Notes: generated by a model from the letters alone, not told the origin. Counted from the stretch's first letter, positions 29,487 through 39,275 are shown. The stretch: DNA of 64,000 nt from Arthrobacter cavernae (GCF_017368795.1 NZ_JAFNLL010000009.1:62001-126000), one strand, 5' to 3'. Numbers and translations: made by a program.

Positions 29487-31021
29487 TGAGTTTGACCATT
29501 CCTTCCCCAGCAGCAGACACCACACCCTCTGACGCGCCGCAGCAGCGGACGTACCAGGTCAGGACCTTCGGGTGCCAGATGAACGTCCACGACTCCGAGC
29601 GCATGGCCGGCCTGCTTGAAGCCGCCGGATACGTGCCCGCCGAGGGCGCCCTGGCCGACGTCGTGGTGTTCAACACCTGCGCTGTCCGGGAGAACGCGGA
29701 CAACAAGCTCTACGGGAACCTGGGCGAACTCAAGCAGGTCAAGGCCGCCAACCCGGGGATGCAGATCGCCGTCGGCGGCTGCCTGGCGCAAAAGGACCGC
29801 GACACCATCGTGCGCAAGGCCCCCTGGGTGGACGCCGTCTTCGGCACCCACAATGTCGGCGCGCTGCCGGCACTGCTGGACCGGGCCCGCCACAACAACG
29901 AGGCCCAGTTGGAGATCCTGGAATCCCTGGACGTCTTCCCGTCCACGCTCCCCACCAAGCGCGACTCGGTCTACTCGGGCTGGGTGTCCATCTCCGTGGG
30001 CTGCAACAACACCTGCACGTTCTGCATCGTGCCGTCGCTGCGAGGCAAGGAAAAGGACCGCCGCCCCGGCGAGATCCTGGCCGAAATCCAGGCACTCGTG
30101 GACGACGGCGCAGTCGAGGTCACCCTCCTGGGGCAGAACGTGAACTCCTACGGCGTGGAATTCGGGGACCGCGAGGCCTTCTCCAAGCTGCTGCGCGCCT
30201 GCGGCCAGATCGAAGGCCTGGAGCGCGTCCGTTTCACGAGCCCGCACCCGGCCGCCTTCACCGACGACGTCATCGATGCCATGGCCGAGACGCCCAACGT
30301 CATGCCCCAGCTGCACATGCCGCTGCAGTCCGGCTCGGACAAGGTCCTCAAGGACATGCGCCGCTCCTACCGCTCCACCAGGTTCCTGGGCATCCTGGAC
30401 AAGGTCCGCGAGAAGATCCCCAACGCGGCCATCTCCACCGACATCATCGTGGGTTTCCCCGGCGAGACCGAGGAAGACTTCCAGGGAACGCTCGACGTCG
30501 TCGAGAAGTCCCGCTTCGCCTCGGCCTTCACCTTCCAGTACTCCAAACGTCCCGGGACCCCGGCCGCCGAGCTGGCGGAGCAGCTGCCCAAAGCTGTTGT
30601 GCAGGAACGCTACGAGCGCCTCACCGCCCTGCAGGACCAGATCGCGGCCGAGGAAAACGCCAAGCAGCTTGGCCGCCGGGTCGAGGTCCTCGTGACCGCC
30701 CAGTCCGGGCGCAAGGCCGGGGAAACGCACCGCCTGTCCGGCCGCGCGCAGGACCAGAGGCTGGTGCACTTCTCCGTCCCGGAGGGTGCCGAGACCCCGC
30801 GCCCCGGCGATTTTGTCACCGTGACCATCACCGAGGCCGCAGCCTTCCACCTCGTGGCCGACCCCGCTACGATGGCCGGCTACTCCCTGCGCCGCTCCCG
30901 CGCCGGTGACGCGTGGGACCGCTCGCAGGCCGATTCCTGCGGCGCCCCGGTGCCATCTTCCGCCACGGGCAAGGCCGGCGTGTCCCTGGGCATGCCCTCG
31001 CTGCCCCTCCGCCGCGGCTAG
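29486..31021 (+). CDS. miaB: tRNA-2-methylthio-N6-dimethylallyladenosine synthase
   Basis: 511-residue radical SAM methylthiotransferase that modifies A37 of tRNAs already prenylated by MiaA. The N-terminal UPF0004 domain has cluster cysteines ([28 protein letters not shown]), the radical SAM domain has [20 protein letters not shown], and a TRAM domain ends near residue 450. The GTG start overlaps the recX stop by one base. About 50 extra low-complexity residues follow TRAM. Confidence 0.97.
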   Translation: MSLTIPSPAADTTPSDAPQQRTYQVRTFGCQMNVHDSERMAGLLEAAGYVPAEGALADVVVFNTCAVRENADNKLYGNLGELKQVKAANPGMQIAVGGCLAQKDRDTIVRKAPWVDAVFGTHNVGALPALLDRARHNNEAQLEILESLDVFPSTLPTKRDSVYSGWVSISVGCNNTCTFCIVPSLRGKEKDRRPGEILAEIQALVDDGAVEVTLLGQNVNSYGVEFGDREAFSKLLRACGQIEGLERVRFTSPHPAAFTDDVIDAMAETPNVMPQLHMPLQSGSDKVLKDMRRSYRSTRFLGILDKVREKIPNAAISTDIIVGFPGETEEDFQGTLDVVEKSRFASAFTFQYSKRPGTPAAELAEQLPKAVVQERYERLTALQDQIAAEENAKQLGRRVEVLVTAQSGRKAGETHRLSGRAQDQRLVHFSVPEGAETPRPGDFVTVTITEAAAFHLVADPATMAGYSLRRSRAGDAWDRSQADSCGAPVPSSATGKAGVSLGMPSLPLRRG

Positions 31022-31025
31022 GACC

Positions 31026-31946
31026 GTGGCCACTGCACCCGCGCAGCCCGGGGCCGCCCAGCCCCCGGTGATCGCCGTCGTCGGGCCCACAGGCTCGGGG
31101 AAGTCCGATCTCGGCGTCGAGCTGGCCCTTGCCCTCGACGGCGAGGTCATTAACGCCGATGCCATGCAGTTCTACCGGGGCATGGACATCGGCACGGCCA
31201 AGATCAGCCTCGCCGAACGCAAGGGCGTGCCGCACCACCTGCTGGACACCCTCGATGTCGCCCAGGAAGCCAGTGTTTCGGACTTCCAGGCCGAGTGCCG
31301 CGCCGCGATCGCCGGCATCCACGCCCGCGGCAGGCGGGCCATCCTGGTCGGCGGTTCCGGCCTGTACGTCCGGGCTGCCCTCGACATCCTTGAATTTCCC
31401 GGGACCGATGCCGCCGTCAGGAAACGCCTCGAAGGCGAAGTCGAAGCGGCCGGCCTGGCCGTGCTGCAGGAGCGCCTGCGGGACGTTGATCCAGTCTCGG
31501 CAGGACGTGTCAGCGATGCCCGCCGCGTCATCAGGGCCCTGGAGGTCTTCGAAATCACCGGGCGCCCCTTCAGCTCCTACATGCCAACGCGCGAATACTT
31601 CCAGCCCGCCGTGCAGATCGGTCTCGACGTGGATCGGGAGCTCCTGCGAGAACGGCTCGCCGCGCGCGTCCACCGGATGGTCGATGCCGGGCTCCTCGCC
31701 GAGGTTGAGCGGCTCGACGCCGCGGGCCTGCGCCAAGGCAGGACGGCCTCCCGCGCCCTGGGCTACTCCCAGTTCCTGCGCGTGCTCGACGGCGACTCGG
31801 ATGCCGCGGCGGCGGCCGAGGAAACCATCGTGGCCACCCGGCAATTCGCCCGGAGGCAGCTGACGTGGTTCCGGGCGGATCCGCGCATCCACTGGATCGA
31901 CTGGCAGGACCCCGGACTGCTGGCCAAAGCCGTGTCCCTCGTCTGA
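31026..31946 (+). CDS. miaA: tRNA dimethylallyltransferase
   Basis: 306-residue enzyme that prenylates A37 of tRNAs reading UNN codons, supplying the substrate for MiaB just upstream. P-loop [11 protein letters not shown] near residue 17, [15 protein letters not shown] and the LVGGSGLYV segment are present. The GTG at 31026 fits the family N-terminus; a longer frame upstream overlaps miaB without support. Confidence 0.96.
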   Translation: MATAPAQPGAAQPPVIAVVGPTGSGKSDLGVELALALDGEVINADAMQFYRGMDIGTAKISLAERKGVPHHLLDTLDVAQEASVSDFQAECRAAIAGIHARGRRAILVGGSGLYVRAALDILEFPGTDAAVRKRLEGEVEAAGLAVLQERLRDVDPVSAGRVSDARRVIRALEVFEITGRPFSSYMPTREYFQPAVQIGLDVDRELLRERLAARVHRMVDAGLLAEVERLDAAGLRQGRTASRALGYSQFLRVLDGDSDAAAAAEETIVATRQFARRQLTWFRADPRIHWIDWQDPGLLAKAVSLV

Positions 31947-32031
31947 CACCCGGCTGCTGACAGTCGCGTTCCCAGCACCTGTTGCCGGGGCAGCGGCCAC
32001 AGGCAATTTCGGGCGGATCCCGCGCTGCGGG

Positions 32032-32037
32032 TAGCCT
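32032..32037 (+). promoter_or_regulatory. -10 element (TAGCCT) of leaderless dapF
   Basis: TAGCCT is followed by 6 bases and the dapF ATG at 32044. Confidence 0.5.
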
Positions 32038-32043
32038 AGTTCC

Positions 32044-33012
32044 ATGGATGAAACTCTTGCAGTTCCCGCCCCGCAGCCCCCGGCTGACGGTTCCGCCACG
32101 TCCGCTTCAACGCTCAGCGGGCTGGCGTTCTCCAAGGGCCATGGAACGGGCAATGATTTTGTCCTGATCGCCGATCCCGAGGATTCCCACCTGATTTCCC
32201 CGGAGCAGGTAGCGCAGCTGTGCGACCGGCACCTGGGCATCGGCGGCGACGGCCTCATCCGTGCCGTACCGTCCCGCTTCCTGCCTGAGGGCCGCGATCT
32301 CCTTGCCGCCGACCCCGCCGCCGAATGGTTCATGGACTACCGCAACGGCGACGGCTCGCTCTCGGAAATGTGCGGCAACGGCGTGCGCGTCTTCGTCCAC
32401 TTCCTGATAGCCCAAGGACTCGTCCAGCTGGGCGCCGGCGAAAGCCTCACCATCGGCACGCGCGGCGGCATCAAGAAGATCGTCCGCACGGACGGCGGCT
32501 ACGCCGTGGACATGGGCCCTTGGGAATTCATCTTCCCGGAGGAGGCCACCAGCAAGGCCATGGACGCGCTCGTTAGTGCCGAAGGCCTCGAAGTCGCCCG
32601 TCCCGGGCTCTCCGTCAGCATGGGCAACCCGCACACCGTGGTGGCCCTGGCCGAGCTCAGCGAACTCGCAGCAACCCAGCTGTTCAAGGCTCCCGTCGTG
32701 GATCCGAAACCCGTGAACGGCACCAACGTCGAGTTCGTGGTTCCGGCCGAACCCCTGGTGCACGACGGCGTCGGCACCATCACCATGCGCGTCCACGAAC
32801 GCGGGGTGGGCGAGACCCAGTCCTGCGGCACTGGCGCCTGCGCCGCCGCCGTCGCGATCCGGCACTGGGCCGGGGCCGGCGCTCCGGACGCCTGGCAGGT
32901 AAACGTTCCGGGCGGCGTCGTCGGCGTGACGTTCTTCCCAGGCGACAGCGGCCGCGAGCATGTGGAGCTCAGCGGTCCCGCCGTCATCGTCGCTAGTGGG
33001 ACGCTTTCCTGA
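32044..33012 (+). CDS. dapF: Diaminopimelate epimerase
   Basis: 322-residue cofactor-independent epimerase that makes meso-diaminopimelate. Both catalytic cysteines are visible: MCGNGVRV near residue 112 and TQSCGTGACAAAV near residue 262. The N-terminus carries about 30 extra residues before the FSKGHGTGNDFV motif. It overlaps the convergent methyltransferase gene by 20 bases. Confidence 0.97.
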   Translation: MDETLAVPAPQPPADGSATSASTLSGLAFSKGHGTGNDFVLIADPEDSHLISPEQVAQLCDRHLGIGGDGLIRAVPSRFLPEGRDLLAADPAAEWFMDYRNGDGSLSEMCGNGVRVFVHFLIAQGLVQLGAGESLTIGTRGGIKKIVRTDGGYAVDMGPWEFIFPEEATSKAMDALVSAEGLEVARPGLSVSMGNPHTVVALAELSELAATQLFKAPVVDPKPVNGTNVEFVVPAEPLVHDGVGTITMRVHERGVGETQSCGTGACAAAVAIRHWAGAGAPDAWQVNVPGGVVGVTFFPGDSGREHVELSGPAVIVASGTLS

Positions 33013-33607
33013 CCCGCAGAATCCTGAAGGATTTGGACGTGCTTTCACGGGACACCGTGAAAGTGCTGTCCAGCTGCTCGCCAAGCCAGCGCTGCAGCGA
33101 GTCCGAGCCGAGGTTCTTCTGGACCACCAGCCAGGCGTTGCCGCCCGGCGCCAGGCGCGGAAGCCATTTGAGCAGCACCGAGTGCAGTTCGTCCTTGCCG
33201 ATGCGGATGGGCGGGTTGGACCATATGGTGTCGAACATCAGTGAAGGGTCGACGTCGTCGGGCAGGCTCGCGGTGACATTCCTCAGTTTCAGTGCGGCAG
33301 CGTTCTCGTTCGTCAGCGTGATGCAGCGCTCATTGACGTCGACGGCGTAGACGCTTGCGTGCGGGGCCATGAGGCCCATGGTCAACGCGATCGGTCCCCA
33401 CCCGCAGCCGATGTCCAGCAGATTTCCCTGCGGGGAGGGCGCCGGAACCTCGGCCAGAAGCACCGTGGTGCCCTTGTCCACGCCGTCCGGGCTGAAGATG
33501 CCGGAGGAGGTCTGCAGCCGCCGCTGGGCGCCGGCGAGTTCCACCGTGAGGGGCTTGCGGGTGAACGGTCCGGCCGGCTGGGCGCTGAAATAGTGTGCAG
33601 ACTCCAT
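32993..33607 (-). CDS. RsmC-like class I SAM methyltransferase
   Basis: 204 residues, with FSPDGVDKGTTVLL, the SAM loop LLDIGCGWGPIAL, and the target-base motif NPPIRIGK, the signature of N2-guanine methyltransferases such as RsmC. It corresponds to the single-domain form of the family. The ATG at 33607 is preferred because the family starts at HYFSAQPAGPFTRK and a -10-like TAATCT lies 8 bases upstream. It is divergent from the hflX leader. Confidence 0.9.
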   Translation of the reverse strand: MESAHYFSAQPAGPFTRKPLTVELAGAQRRLQTSSGIFSPDGVDKGTTVLLAEVPAPSPQGNLLDIGCGWGPIALTMGLMAPHASVYAVDVNERCITLTNENAAALKLRNVTASLPDDVDPSLMFDTIWSNPPIRIGKDELHSVLLKWLPRLAPGGNAWLVVQKNLGSDSLQRWLGEQLDSTFTVSRESTSKSFRILRVRKASH

Positions 33608-33615
33608 AATTTGCC

Positions 33616-33621
33616 AGATTA
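33616..33621 (-). promoter_or_regulatory. -10 element (TAATCT) of the methyltransferase gene
   Basis: TAATCT on the minus strand ends 8 bases before the ATG at 33607, giving a leaderless or near-leaderless message. Confidence 0.45.
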
Positions 33622-33647
33622 GTTGCCCGCGGGCGGCTTGGGAAACT

Positions 33648-33663
33648 GCCCGCCCCGGCGGGC
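33648..33663. repeat. GC palindrome between divergent promoters
   Basis: GCCCGCCCCGGCGGGC is a perfect 16-bp palindrome between the -10 of the methyltransferase gene and the TAGGGT of the hflX side. It may be an operator or an RNA hairpin; no family is recognised. Confidence 0.45.
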
Positions 33664-33679
33664 GGTTGACACACGCTGC

Positions 33680-33685
33680 TAGGGT
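33680..33685 (+). promoter_or_regulatory. -10 element (TAGGGT) of the hflX leader
   Basis: TAGGGT is followed by 7 bases and an ATG at 33693. The TTGACA at 33666-33671 is only 8 bases away, so it is not a normal -35 partner for this -10. Confidence 0.5.
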
Positions 33686-33692
33686 TGAAGAC

Positions 33693-33713
33693 ATGTTCTT
33701 GATCTTCGAGTAG
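33693..33713 (+). CDS. Possible leaderless hexapeptide ORF (MFLIFE) in the hflX leader
   Basis: An ATG placed 7 bases after TAGGGT opens a six-codon frame (MFLIFE, then TAG). It would be translated as soon as the transcript starts, 230 bases before hflX. Short ORFs in the leaders of ribosome-rescue and antibiotic-response genes often control read-through by stalled ribosomes. That role is inferred from position only; nothing in the hexapeptide itself is diagnostic. Confidence 0.4.
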   Translation: MFLIFE

Positions 33714-33943
33714 CCGGCACCGCCCGCGACGCACGCCAGCGCACCAGCGCTGCGCCATTCCGCGCGGCAGGTCCCACCGGTGCAGACTGTCCGCCATCCA
33801 TACGATGGCGCCTGCAGTTGACCGGGCACTCAGAACATCAATCCTCCCGCCACCAGGCCGCAGCCTCGGACCGGCGGTTTTCCCTGCAGCAAAGTCCACG
33901 GCCCAGACGCCGCAGCTGCCACGAGCCCACCTTGGAGGCCCGG
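33714..33943 (+). ncRNA. Structured 5' leader of hflX
   Basis: About 230 bases without a gene. A stem CGCCATC/GATGGCG (33792-33798 with 33804-33810) is flanked by complementary TGCAG and CTGCA, which would extend it. Further on, CCGCC and GGCGG enclose an inner GGC-CGCA-GCC hairpin and are followed by TTTT (about 33848-33881), a weak terminator-like element. Together with the upstream short ORF this has the layout of an attenuator. Confidence 0.4.
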
Positions 33944-35596
33944 ATGACCCAAGACCGTCAGCCCAGCGCGAATACCGCACCGCTGGACGCCAAAGAGCAC
34001 TATTCTGGATATGCCGAACACCATAAGGAGACCATGACCACCCAGCAGCACTCCGGATCCGAATCCGACGCCCAGAACATGGGGCCTGAAGAAATCCAGG
34101 CTGTCATCGACCGGATTTTGTCCAAGGAAGCCCCCTCCGCGGCTCCAGCAGACCAGGACGCCAGGGGAGTGTTCGGCAAGGCCCAGGCGATCTCCACCCT
34201 CGACCACGAGCACAGCGTCTACGACGGCGAGCAGGAAGATCTTGCCGAGCGCCGCGCCCTGCGCCGCACGGCCGGTCTGTCCACGGAACTCGAGGACGTC
34301 ACCGAGGTCGAATACCGGCAGCTGCGCCTCGAGCGCGTGGTGCTGGCCGGGCTCTGGACCGAGGGCACCCTGGCGGACGCCGAGAACTCCCTGCGGGAAC
34401 TGGCCGCACTGGCCGAAACCGCAGGTTCGGAAGTGCTGGACGGGATCGTCCAGCGCCGCATGAAGCCGGACCCCGGCACATTCCTGGGGTCGGGCAAGGC
34501 GCAGGAACTCAAGGACATCGTGTCGTCCACCGGCGCGGATACCGTGGTGGTGGACACCGAGCTTTCCCCGTCCCAGCGCCGTGGCCTTGAAGACATCGTC
34601 AAGGTCAAGGTGGTGGACCGTACCACACTGATCCTGGACATTTTCGCGCAGCACGCCAAGAGCCGCGAGGGCAAGGCCCAGGTGGAACTGGCCCAGCTGG
34701 AATACCTGCTTCCACGGCTCCGCGGCTGGGGCGAGTCGATGTCCCGCCAGGCCGGTGGCCAGGTGGGCGGGGCGGGCGCCGGCATGGGTTCGCGTGGCCC
34801 GGGTGAAACCAAGATCGAACTGGACCGCCGCCGCATCCGCACCCGGATGGCCAAGCTGCGCCGCGAGATCGCCGCGATGAAGCCGGCCCGCGAGACCAAG
34901 CGGGCCAACCGGCGTCGTAATTTCGTCCCCTCGGTGGCGATTGCCGGCTACACCAACGCCGGCAAGTCCTCATTGCTCAACCGCTTGACTGACGCGGGTG
35001 TGTTGGTGGAGAACGCGCTGTTCGCCACACTGGACCCCACGGTGCGCAAGGCCCAGACGCCCGACGGGATCGGCTACACGCTCGCCGATACGGTCGGCTT
35101 CGTCCGCTCGCTGCCCACCCAGCTCGTGGAGGCTTTCCGCTCCACCCTGGAGGAAGTGGCGGACGCCGATCTGATCTTGCACGTGGTGGATGCCTCGCAC
35201 CCGGATCCGGAAGGCCAGATCGCCGCCGTACGGCACGTATTCAGCGAGGTGGATGCCCGCAAGATCCCGGAGATCATCGTCCTCAACAAGGTGGACGTGG
35301 CGGATCCGTTCGTCGTGGAGAGACTGAGGCAGAGGGAACCCCGGCACGCAGTGGTGTCCACCCGCACGGGCCAGGGTATTGCCGAGCTCCTGCAGCTCAT
35401 CAGTCAGGCCATTCCGCGGCCCGGTGTCCGTATGGAAGTCCTCATTCCGTACCACCGCGGGGACCTGATCAACAAGCTCCACAACTCCGACGCCGAGATC
35501 CTCAGCTTGGAGCACGAGGAACACGGCACGCGTGTGCTGGCAATGGTCCGCGAGGGCCTCGCCGCCGAACTGGAGTCGTTCGTCAGCAATGGTTGA
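33944..35596 (+). CDS. hflX: GTPase HflX
   Basis: 550-residue ribosome-associated GTPase that splits stalled or hibernating 70S ribosomes. The N-terminal HflX domain (LASGKAQEL-like MKPDPGTFLGSGKAQELKD, VELAQLEYLLPRL, GAGMGSRGPGETKIE) is followed by a G domain with GYTNAGKSSLLN, DTVGF and NKVD. ATG 33944 has GGAGG 5 bases upstream; ATG 34034 also has AAGGAG (3-base gap) and would give 520 residues. It overlaps the helicase gene by 8 bases. Confidence 0.95.
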   Translation: MTQDRQPSANTAPLDAKEHYSGYAEHHKETMTTQQHSGSESDAQNMGPEEIQAVIDRILSKEAPSAAPADQDARGVFGKAQAISTLDHEHSVYDGEQEDLAERRALRRTAGLSTELEDVTEVEYRQLRLERVVLAGLWTEGTLADAENSLRELAALAETAGSEVLDGIVQRRMKPDPGTFLGSGKAQELKDIVSSTGADTVVVDTELSPSQRRGLEDIVKVKVVDRTTLILDIFAQHAKSREGKAQVELAQLEYLLPRLRGWGESMSRQAGGQVGGAGAGMGSRGPGETKIELDRRRIRTRMAKLRREIAAMKPARETKRANRRRNFVPSVAIAGYTNAGKSSLLNRLTDAGVLVENALFATLDPTVRKAQTPDGIGYTLADTVGFVRSLPTQLVEAFRSTLEEVADADLILHVVDASHPDPEGQIAAVRHVFSEVDARKIPEIIVLNKVDVADPFVVERLRQREPRHAVVSTRTGQGIAELLQLISQAIPRPGVRMEVLIPYHRGDLINKLHNSDAEILSLEHEEHGTRVLAMVREGLAAELESFVSNG

Positions 35597-37646
35597 GAAG
35601 GTGGCGGGGGACGCCGGCGAAACGGCCGGGGAGAAGTTCACCCTGGAGCTCCTGGACAAGGCCGTGGCCGGCATGGGCGGCCAAAGCCGTGCAGGCCAGC
35701 ACGAGATGGCCCGGCAAGTGGCCCGGGCCATCGGCGCGGGGGAGCACCTGCTCGTCCAGGCAGGGACAGGCACAGGGAAGTCCCTGGCGTACCTGATTCC
35801 GTTGATCGCCCACGCGATGGACAGCAACAAGCCGACCCTCGTGTCCACCGCCACCCTCGCACTGCAGACCCAGATCGTGGGCCGCGACCTGCCGCGGCTC
35901 CTCAATACGATCGATCCCGTCTTGGAACGCCCCGTCAACGTGGCGCTCGTGAAGGGCCGGGCCAACTACGTGTGCCTGCAGAAGCTTGAGGGCGGCTTCC
36001 CCAGCGAGGAGCCGGCCGAAGGGCAATTGTTCTCCCTGGGCGAGGACACCAGCGTGCCGCACTTTGCCGCTGCAGTGGGGGGTCCGTCGTCGCAGTTGGG
36101 CAAGGAAGTGGTGCGGCTGCGCGAATGGGCCGCCAAAACCGCCACCGGCGACCGGGACGAGCTCATGCCTGGCGTCACCGACCGCGCCTGGCGCCAGGTC
36201 TCCGTCACGTCGATGGAGTGCTTGGGCGCGCAGAAATGCCCCATGGCCGAGGACTGCTTCAGTGAACTGGCCCGCGCCCGGGCTGCCGAGGCCGACGTCG
36301 TGGTCACCAACCACGCCATGCTCGCCGTCAGCGCCTTCGAGGGCCTGGCCGTGCTGCCCGAATACGACGTGGTGGTGGTGGACGAAGCCCACGAACTGCA
36401 GGACCGGGTCACCGGGGCAGTGTCCGGGCAGTTGTCTGTGGCCATGGTCCATGCCGCCGCGTCCAGCGCGCGCAAGCACACCGCCATCACCGTGGACGCA
36501 CTGTACGCCGCCGCGGAACGCCTGGAACATGCGGTGGCCGGCGCGCCGAGCGGCCTGCTGCCCCATGGCCTGAACAGTGAGCAGCTCGACTGCGTGGATC
36601 AGTTGCGTGACGCCTCGCGTGCCGCCCTGTCCGACTCGAAGTCGGACTCTGCGAACGCCGTCGACGGCGGCCGGCAGCTTGCGCGCTCACGGCTCATGCT
36701 GATCCTGGAGCTGTGCGAGCGACTGCTGGCAGCACAGGAAAACCGCGAGGTGGTCTGGTTCTCGCGGAACAGCACCTTCGACCCCCAGCAGGGCTACGCG
36801 CAGCCCGACGAGACGTCGCCCGTGCTGATCAACGTTGCCCCGCTGAGCGTGGCCGGCCGCCTGCGGGAAGGCCTGTTCGCCGGGCACACGGTGGTGCTCA
36901 CCTCGGCCACCCTGGCGATTGGTTCCGCGTTCGAACCGGCTGCCGGCGGACTGGGCCTGACCGGCGACGGCGCCCCCAGGTGGACCGGGATTGACGTCGG
37001 TTCCCCGTTCGACTACCCCAGGCAGGGCGTGCTCTACCTGGCCAAGCACCTGCCCAAACCGGGCCGCGGCACCTCGCCCGAGGCGCTGGACGAGCTGGAG
37101 GACCTCATCCGGGCCTCCGGCGGAGGTGCGCTCTGCCTGTTCTCCTCACGGCGGGCTGCGGAGGAGGCTGCGGAGGCGATGCGGGCCAGGCTAGATGTCG
37201 ACATTCTCTGCCAGGGTGAATCGACCATGGCGGCCTTGGTGCGCCAATTCGCCGAGGAACCGGACACCTGCCTCTTCGGCACCATGTCCCTGTGGCAGGG
37301 TGTCGACGTGCCGGGCGGATCGTGCCGGCTGGTGGTCATCGACCGCATTCCGTTCCCCCGCCCCGATGACCCGCTCATGACGGCGCGCTCCCGGGCCGTG
37401 GCACAGGCCGGCGGCAACGGTTTCATGGCGGTCTCCGCAACGCATGCGGCCATCCGCCTGGCCCAGGGGGCCGGCCGCCTGATCCGCTCCACCGGCGACA
37501 GGGGTGTGGTGGCCGTGCTGGACTCACGGTTGTCGACGGAGCGCTACGGCGGCTTCCTGCGCGCCGCCCTGCCGCCGTTCTGGGCCACAACGGACCGGGC
37601 CGTGGTGCGGGGCGTGCTGGAACGGCTGCACGCAGCAGACTCCTAG
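35589..37646 (+). CDS. dinG: DinG/XPD-family ATP-dependent DNA helicase
   Basis: 685-residue superfamily 2 helicase. Walker A is AGTGTGKSLAYL near residue 60, the DEAH box reads VVVDEAHEL, and four cysteines between them (NYVC, ECLGAQKC, DC) match the iron-sulfur cluster domain of DinG/XPD/YoaA enzymes. C-terminal motifs include LWQGVDVPG and QGAGRLIRS. It is translationally coupled to hflX; no LexA box is seen directly upstream. Confidence 0.93.
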   Translation: MVEKVAGDAGETAGEKFTLELLDKAVAGMGGQSRAGQHEMARQVARAIGAGEHLLVQAGTGTGKSLAYLIPLIAHAMDSNKPTLVSTATLALQTQIVGRDLPRLLNTIDPVLERPVNVALVKGRANYVCLQKLEGGFPSEEPAEGQLFSLGEDTSVPHFAAAVGGPSSQLGKEVVRLREWAAKTATGDRDELMPGVTDRAWRQVSVTSMECLGAQKCPMAEDCFSELARARAAEADVVVTNHAMLAVSAFEGLAVLPEYDVVVVDEAHELQDRVTGAVSGQLSVAMVHAAASSARKHTAITVDALYAAAERLEHAVAGAPSGLLPHGLNSEQLDCVDQLRDASRAALSDSKSDSANAVDGGRQLARSRLMLILELCERLLAAQENREVVWFSRNSTFDPQQGYAQPDETSPVLINVAPLSVAGRLREGLFAGHTVVLTSATLAIGSAFEPAAGGLGLTGDGAPRWTGIDVGSPFDYPRQGVLYLAKHLPKPGRGTSPEALDELEDLIRASGGGALCLFSSRRAAEEAAEAMRARLDVDILCQGESTMAALVRQFAEEPDTCLFGTMSLWQGVDVPGGSCRLVVIDRIPFPRPDDPLMTARSRAVAQAGGNGFMAVSATHAAIRLAQGAGRLIRSTGDRGVVAVLDSRLSTERYGGFLRAALPPFWATTDRAVVRGVLERLHAADS

Positions 37647-37654
37647 TCCTCCTG

Positions 37655-38266
37655 CTAGTCCGCTGACATATCGCCGACGCCAGGTGTGCCATCGGCGAGC
37701 GCGTAACGCTGCAACACCGCACCCTTCGGTGAGGCGACCACCGGCTCGATGAGTCTGAGGTTCGTCGGAACCACCCCGTCGGCGAAGACTCTCTTTCCGC
37801 TGCCGAGGAGGATCGGATACACCCAGAGCGTGAGCCGGTCGAAGAGCCGCTCGGCGAACAGGGTCTGCACGAAGTCGAGACTGCCTATGACGTGGATGTT
37901 CGCGTGCCGTTCGCGCAGTTCGCGCACGGCTGCGACGACATCAGGACCGAGCAATGTGGAGTCGGCCCACTCGAGGGCCGGCGTCTGGCGCGAGGCCACG
38001 TATTTCGGGAGCCGGTTGAACAGCCGCGCGATGCCCCCGTCCGCGTGCGGCCAGTACGCGGCGAAAATGTCGTAGGTCCGGCGCCCCAGCAGCAGCGCGT
38101 CCATCCCCGCCATCCCAGAGTCGACCTGCTCGCCGACGACCTCGTCGAAGAGAGGCGCCTGCCAGCCGCCAAACGCGAAACCGCCGTCAGCGTCCTCGTC
38201 CGGCCCGCCAGGTGCCTGCGCGACGCCGTCGAGCGTGGTGAACAGATCGATATGGATGAGTCCCAT
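37655..38266 (-). CDS. RibD C-terminal/dihydrofolate reductase-family protein
   Basis: 203-residue NAD(P)H-type reductase fold: N-terminal GLIHIDLFTTLDGVAQAPGG, the LLGRRTYDIFAAYWP segment, HVIGSLDFVQTL and the C-terminal LWVYPILLGSGKRVF are typical of the RibD_C family. These orphan reductases are widespread and their substrates are mostly unknown. The ATG at 38266 with AAAGAG upstream is preferred. Convergent with dinG, gap 8 bases. The sequence is slightly less tightly packed here and may be an accessory insertion. Confidence 0.85.
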   Translation of the reverse strand: MGLIHIDLFTTLDGVAQAPGGPDEDADGGFAFGGWQAPLFDEVVGEQVDSGMAGMDALLLGRRTYDIFAAYWPHADGGIARLFNRLPKYVASRQTPALEWADSTLLGPDVVAAVRELRERHANIHVIGSLDFVQTLFAERLFDRLTLWVYPILLGSGKRVFADGVVPTNLRLIEPVVASPKGAVLQRYALADGTPGVGDMSAD

Positions 38267-38392
38267 GCCGTGCTCTTTCTCTGCGCCCGTCGTCGCCCCG
38301 GCGACGGGATCACCTCGAGGCTGCCACACGATCCCCCTGCGAAGCAACGGGTAGCAACGGCTGGAGCACCAGGCGAAGGTTTGGAGACACGC

Positions 38393-39136
38393 CTAGAGGG
38401 AGCGCAGCACGGACACGACCTTGCCCATGATGGTTGCCTGGTCGCCCAGGATCGGCTCATACTGCGTGTTCTGCGGCAGCAGCCAGGTGTGGCCGTCGCG
38501 CTGGCGGAACGTCTTCACCGTGGCTTCGTCATCCAGCAGGGCGGCAACGATATCCCCATTGATGGCATCATTCTGGCGCCGGACCACTACCCAGTCGCCG
38601 TCGCAAATGGCGGCGTCGATCATGGAGTCGCCGGCCACCCTCAACATGAAGAGCTCGCCGTGGCCTACCAGCTGGCGGGGAAGTGAGAGGACGTCTTCCA
38701 CCGTCTGGTCGGCCAGGATGGGCCCGCCGGCGGCAATGCGTCCCACGAGGGGCACCATGGCCATGTCGCTGGCACTGGCCAGCTCAGTCACGGCCAGGCC
38801 GGCGGTGCTGCGCAGCTTCGCCGGGGTCTCGACGCCCGGGATTTTCGCGCCGGCATCAAGAATCAGTGGCATGAGGACTTCCATCGCCCGGGGGCGCTTG
38901 GGGTCCCGCCGCAGATAGCCGAGCTTCTCCAGCTGGGACAGCTGGTGTGTGACGCTGGACAGGCTGGCGAGCCCCACGGTGTCGCCGATCTCACGCATGG
39001 ACGGCGGGTAGCCGTTGTCATTGACCGAACGCTGGATGGTTTCCAGGATCTTCTTCTGCCGGACGGTCAGGCTCTTGGGACTCTTCTGCGGCTGGCTGCG
39101 CAGGCTTGCCCTGCCGTCCGTGGCTTTCGCTGCCAT
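38393..39136 (-). CDS. lexA: LexA repressor
   Basis: 247-residue SOS repressor/protease. The N-terminal winged helix carries [28 protein letters not shown]; the self-cleavage Ala-Gly bond is in GRIAAGGPI; the catalytic Ser is in GDSMIDAAI and the Lys in DEATVKTF. The ATG at 39136 fits the family; a TTG three codons upstream is possible. LexA-type boxes in the divergent region imply autoregulation. Confidence 0.97.
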   Translation of the reverse strand: MAAKATDGRASLRSQPQKSPKSLTVRQKKILETIQRSVNDNGYPPSMREIGDTVGLASLSSVTHQLSQLEKLGYLRRDPKRPRAMEVLMPLILDAGAKIPGVETPAKLRSTAGLAVTELASASDMAMVPLVGRIAAGGPILADQTVEDVLSLPRQLVGHGELFMLRVAGDSMIDAAICDGDWVVVRRQNDAINGDIVAALLDDEATVKTFRQRDGHTWLLPQNTQYEPILGDQATIMGKVVSVLRSL

Positions 39137-39275
39137 GTTCGCCAACGCCCTTCCGTTCCGCCCGGCCGCGTGTCCTGCGGTTTCCGGGACTGTTCGGTCT
39201 GAATGTCAGACCCTGTTGATCCACTGAAACAGTGCCTGTTTCTTCACTCAAACGTAGGCCAGGCGCAGGCGTTTA

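Noticed and set aside
30906-31025. Longer miaA start overlapping miaB
   Set aside because: The extra 40 residues have no family similarity, and GTG 31026 lies right before the P-loop region at normal distance.
33666-33671. TTGACA upstream of hflX as a consensus -35
   Set aside because: Only 8 bases separate it from TAGGGT, and no TANNNT lies 16-19 bases downstream, so it does not form a normal promoter pair.
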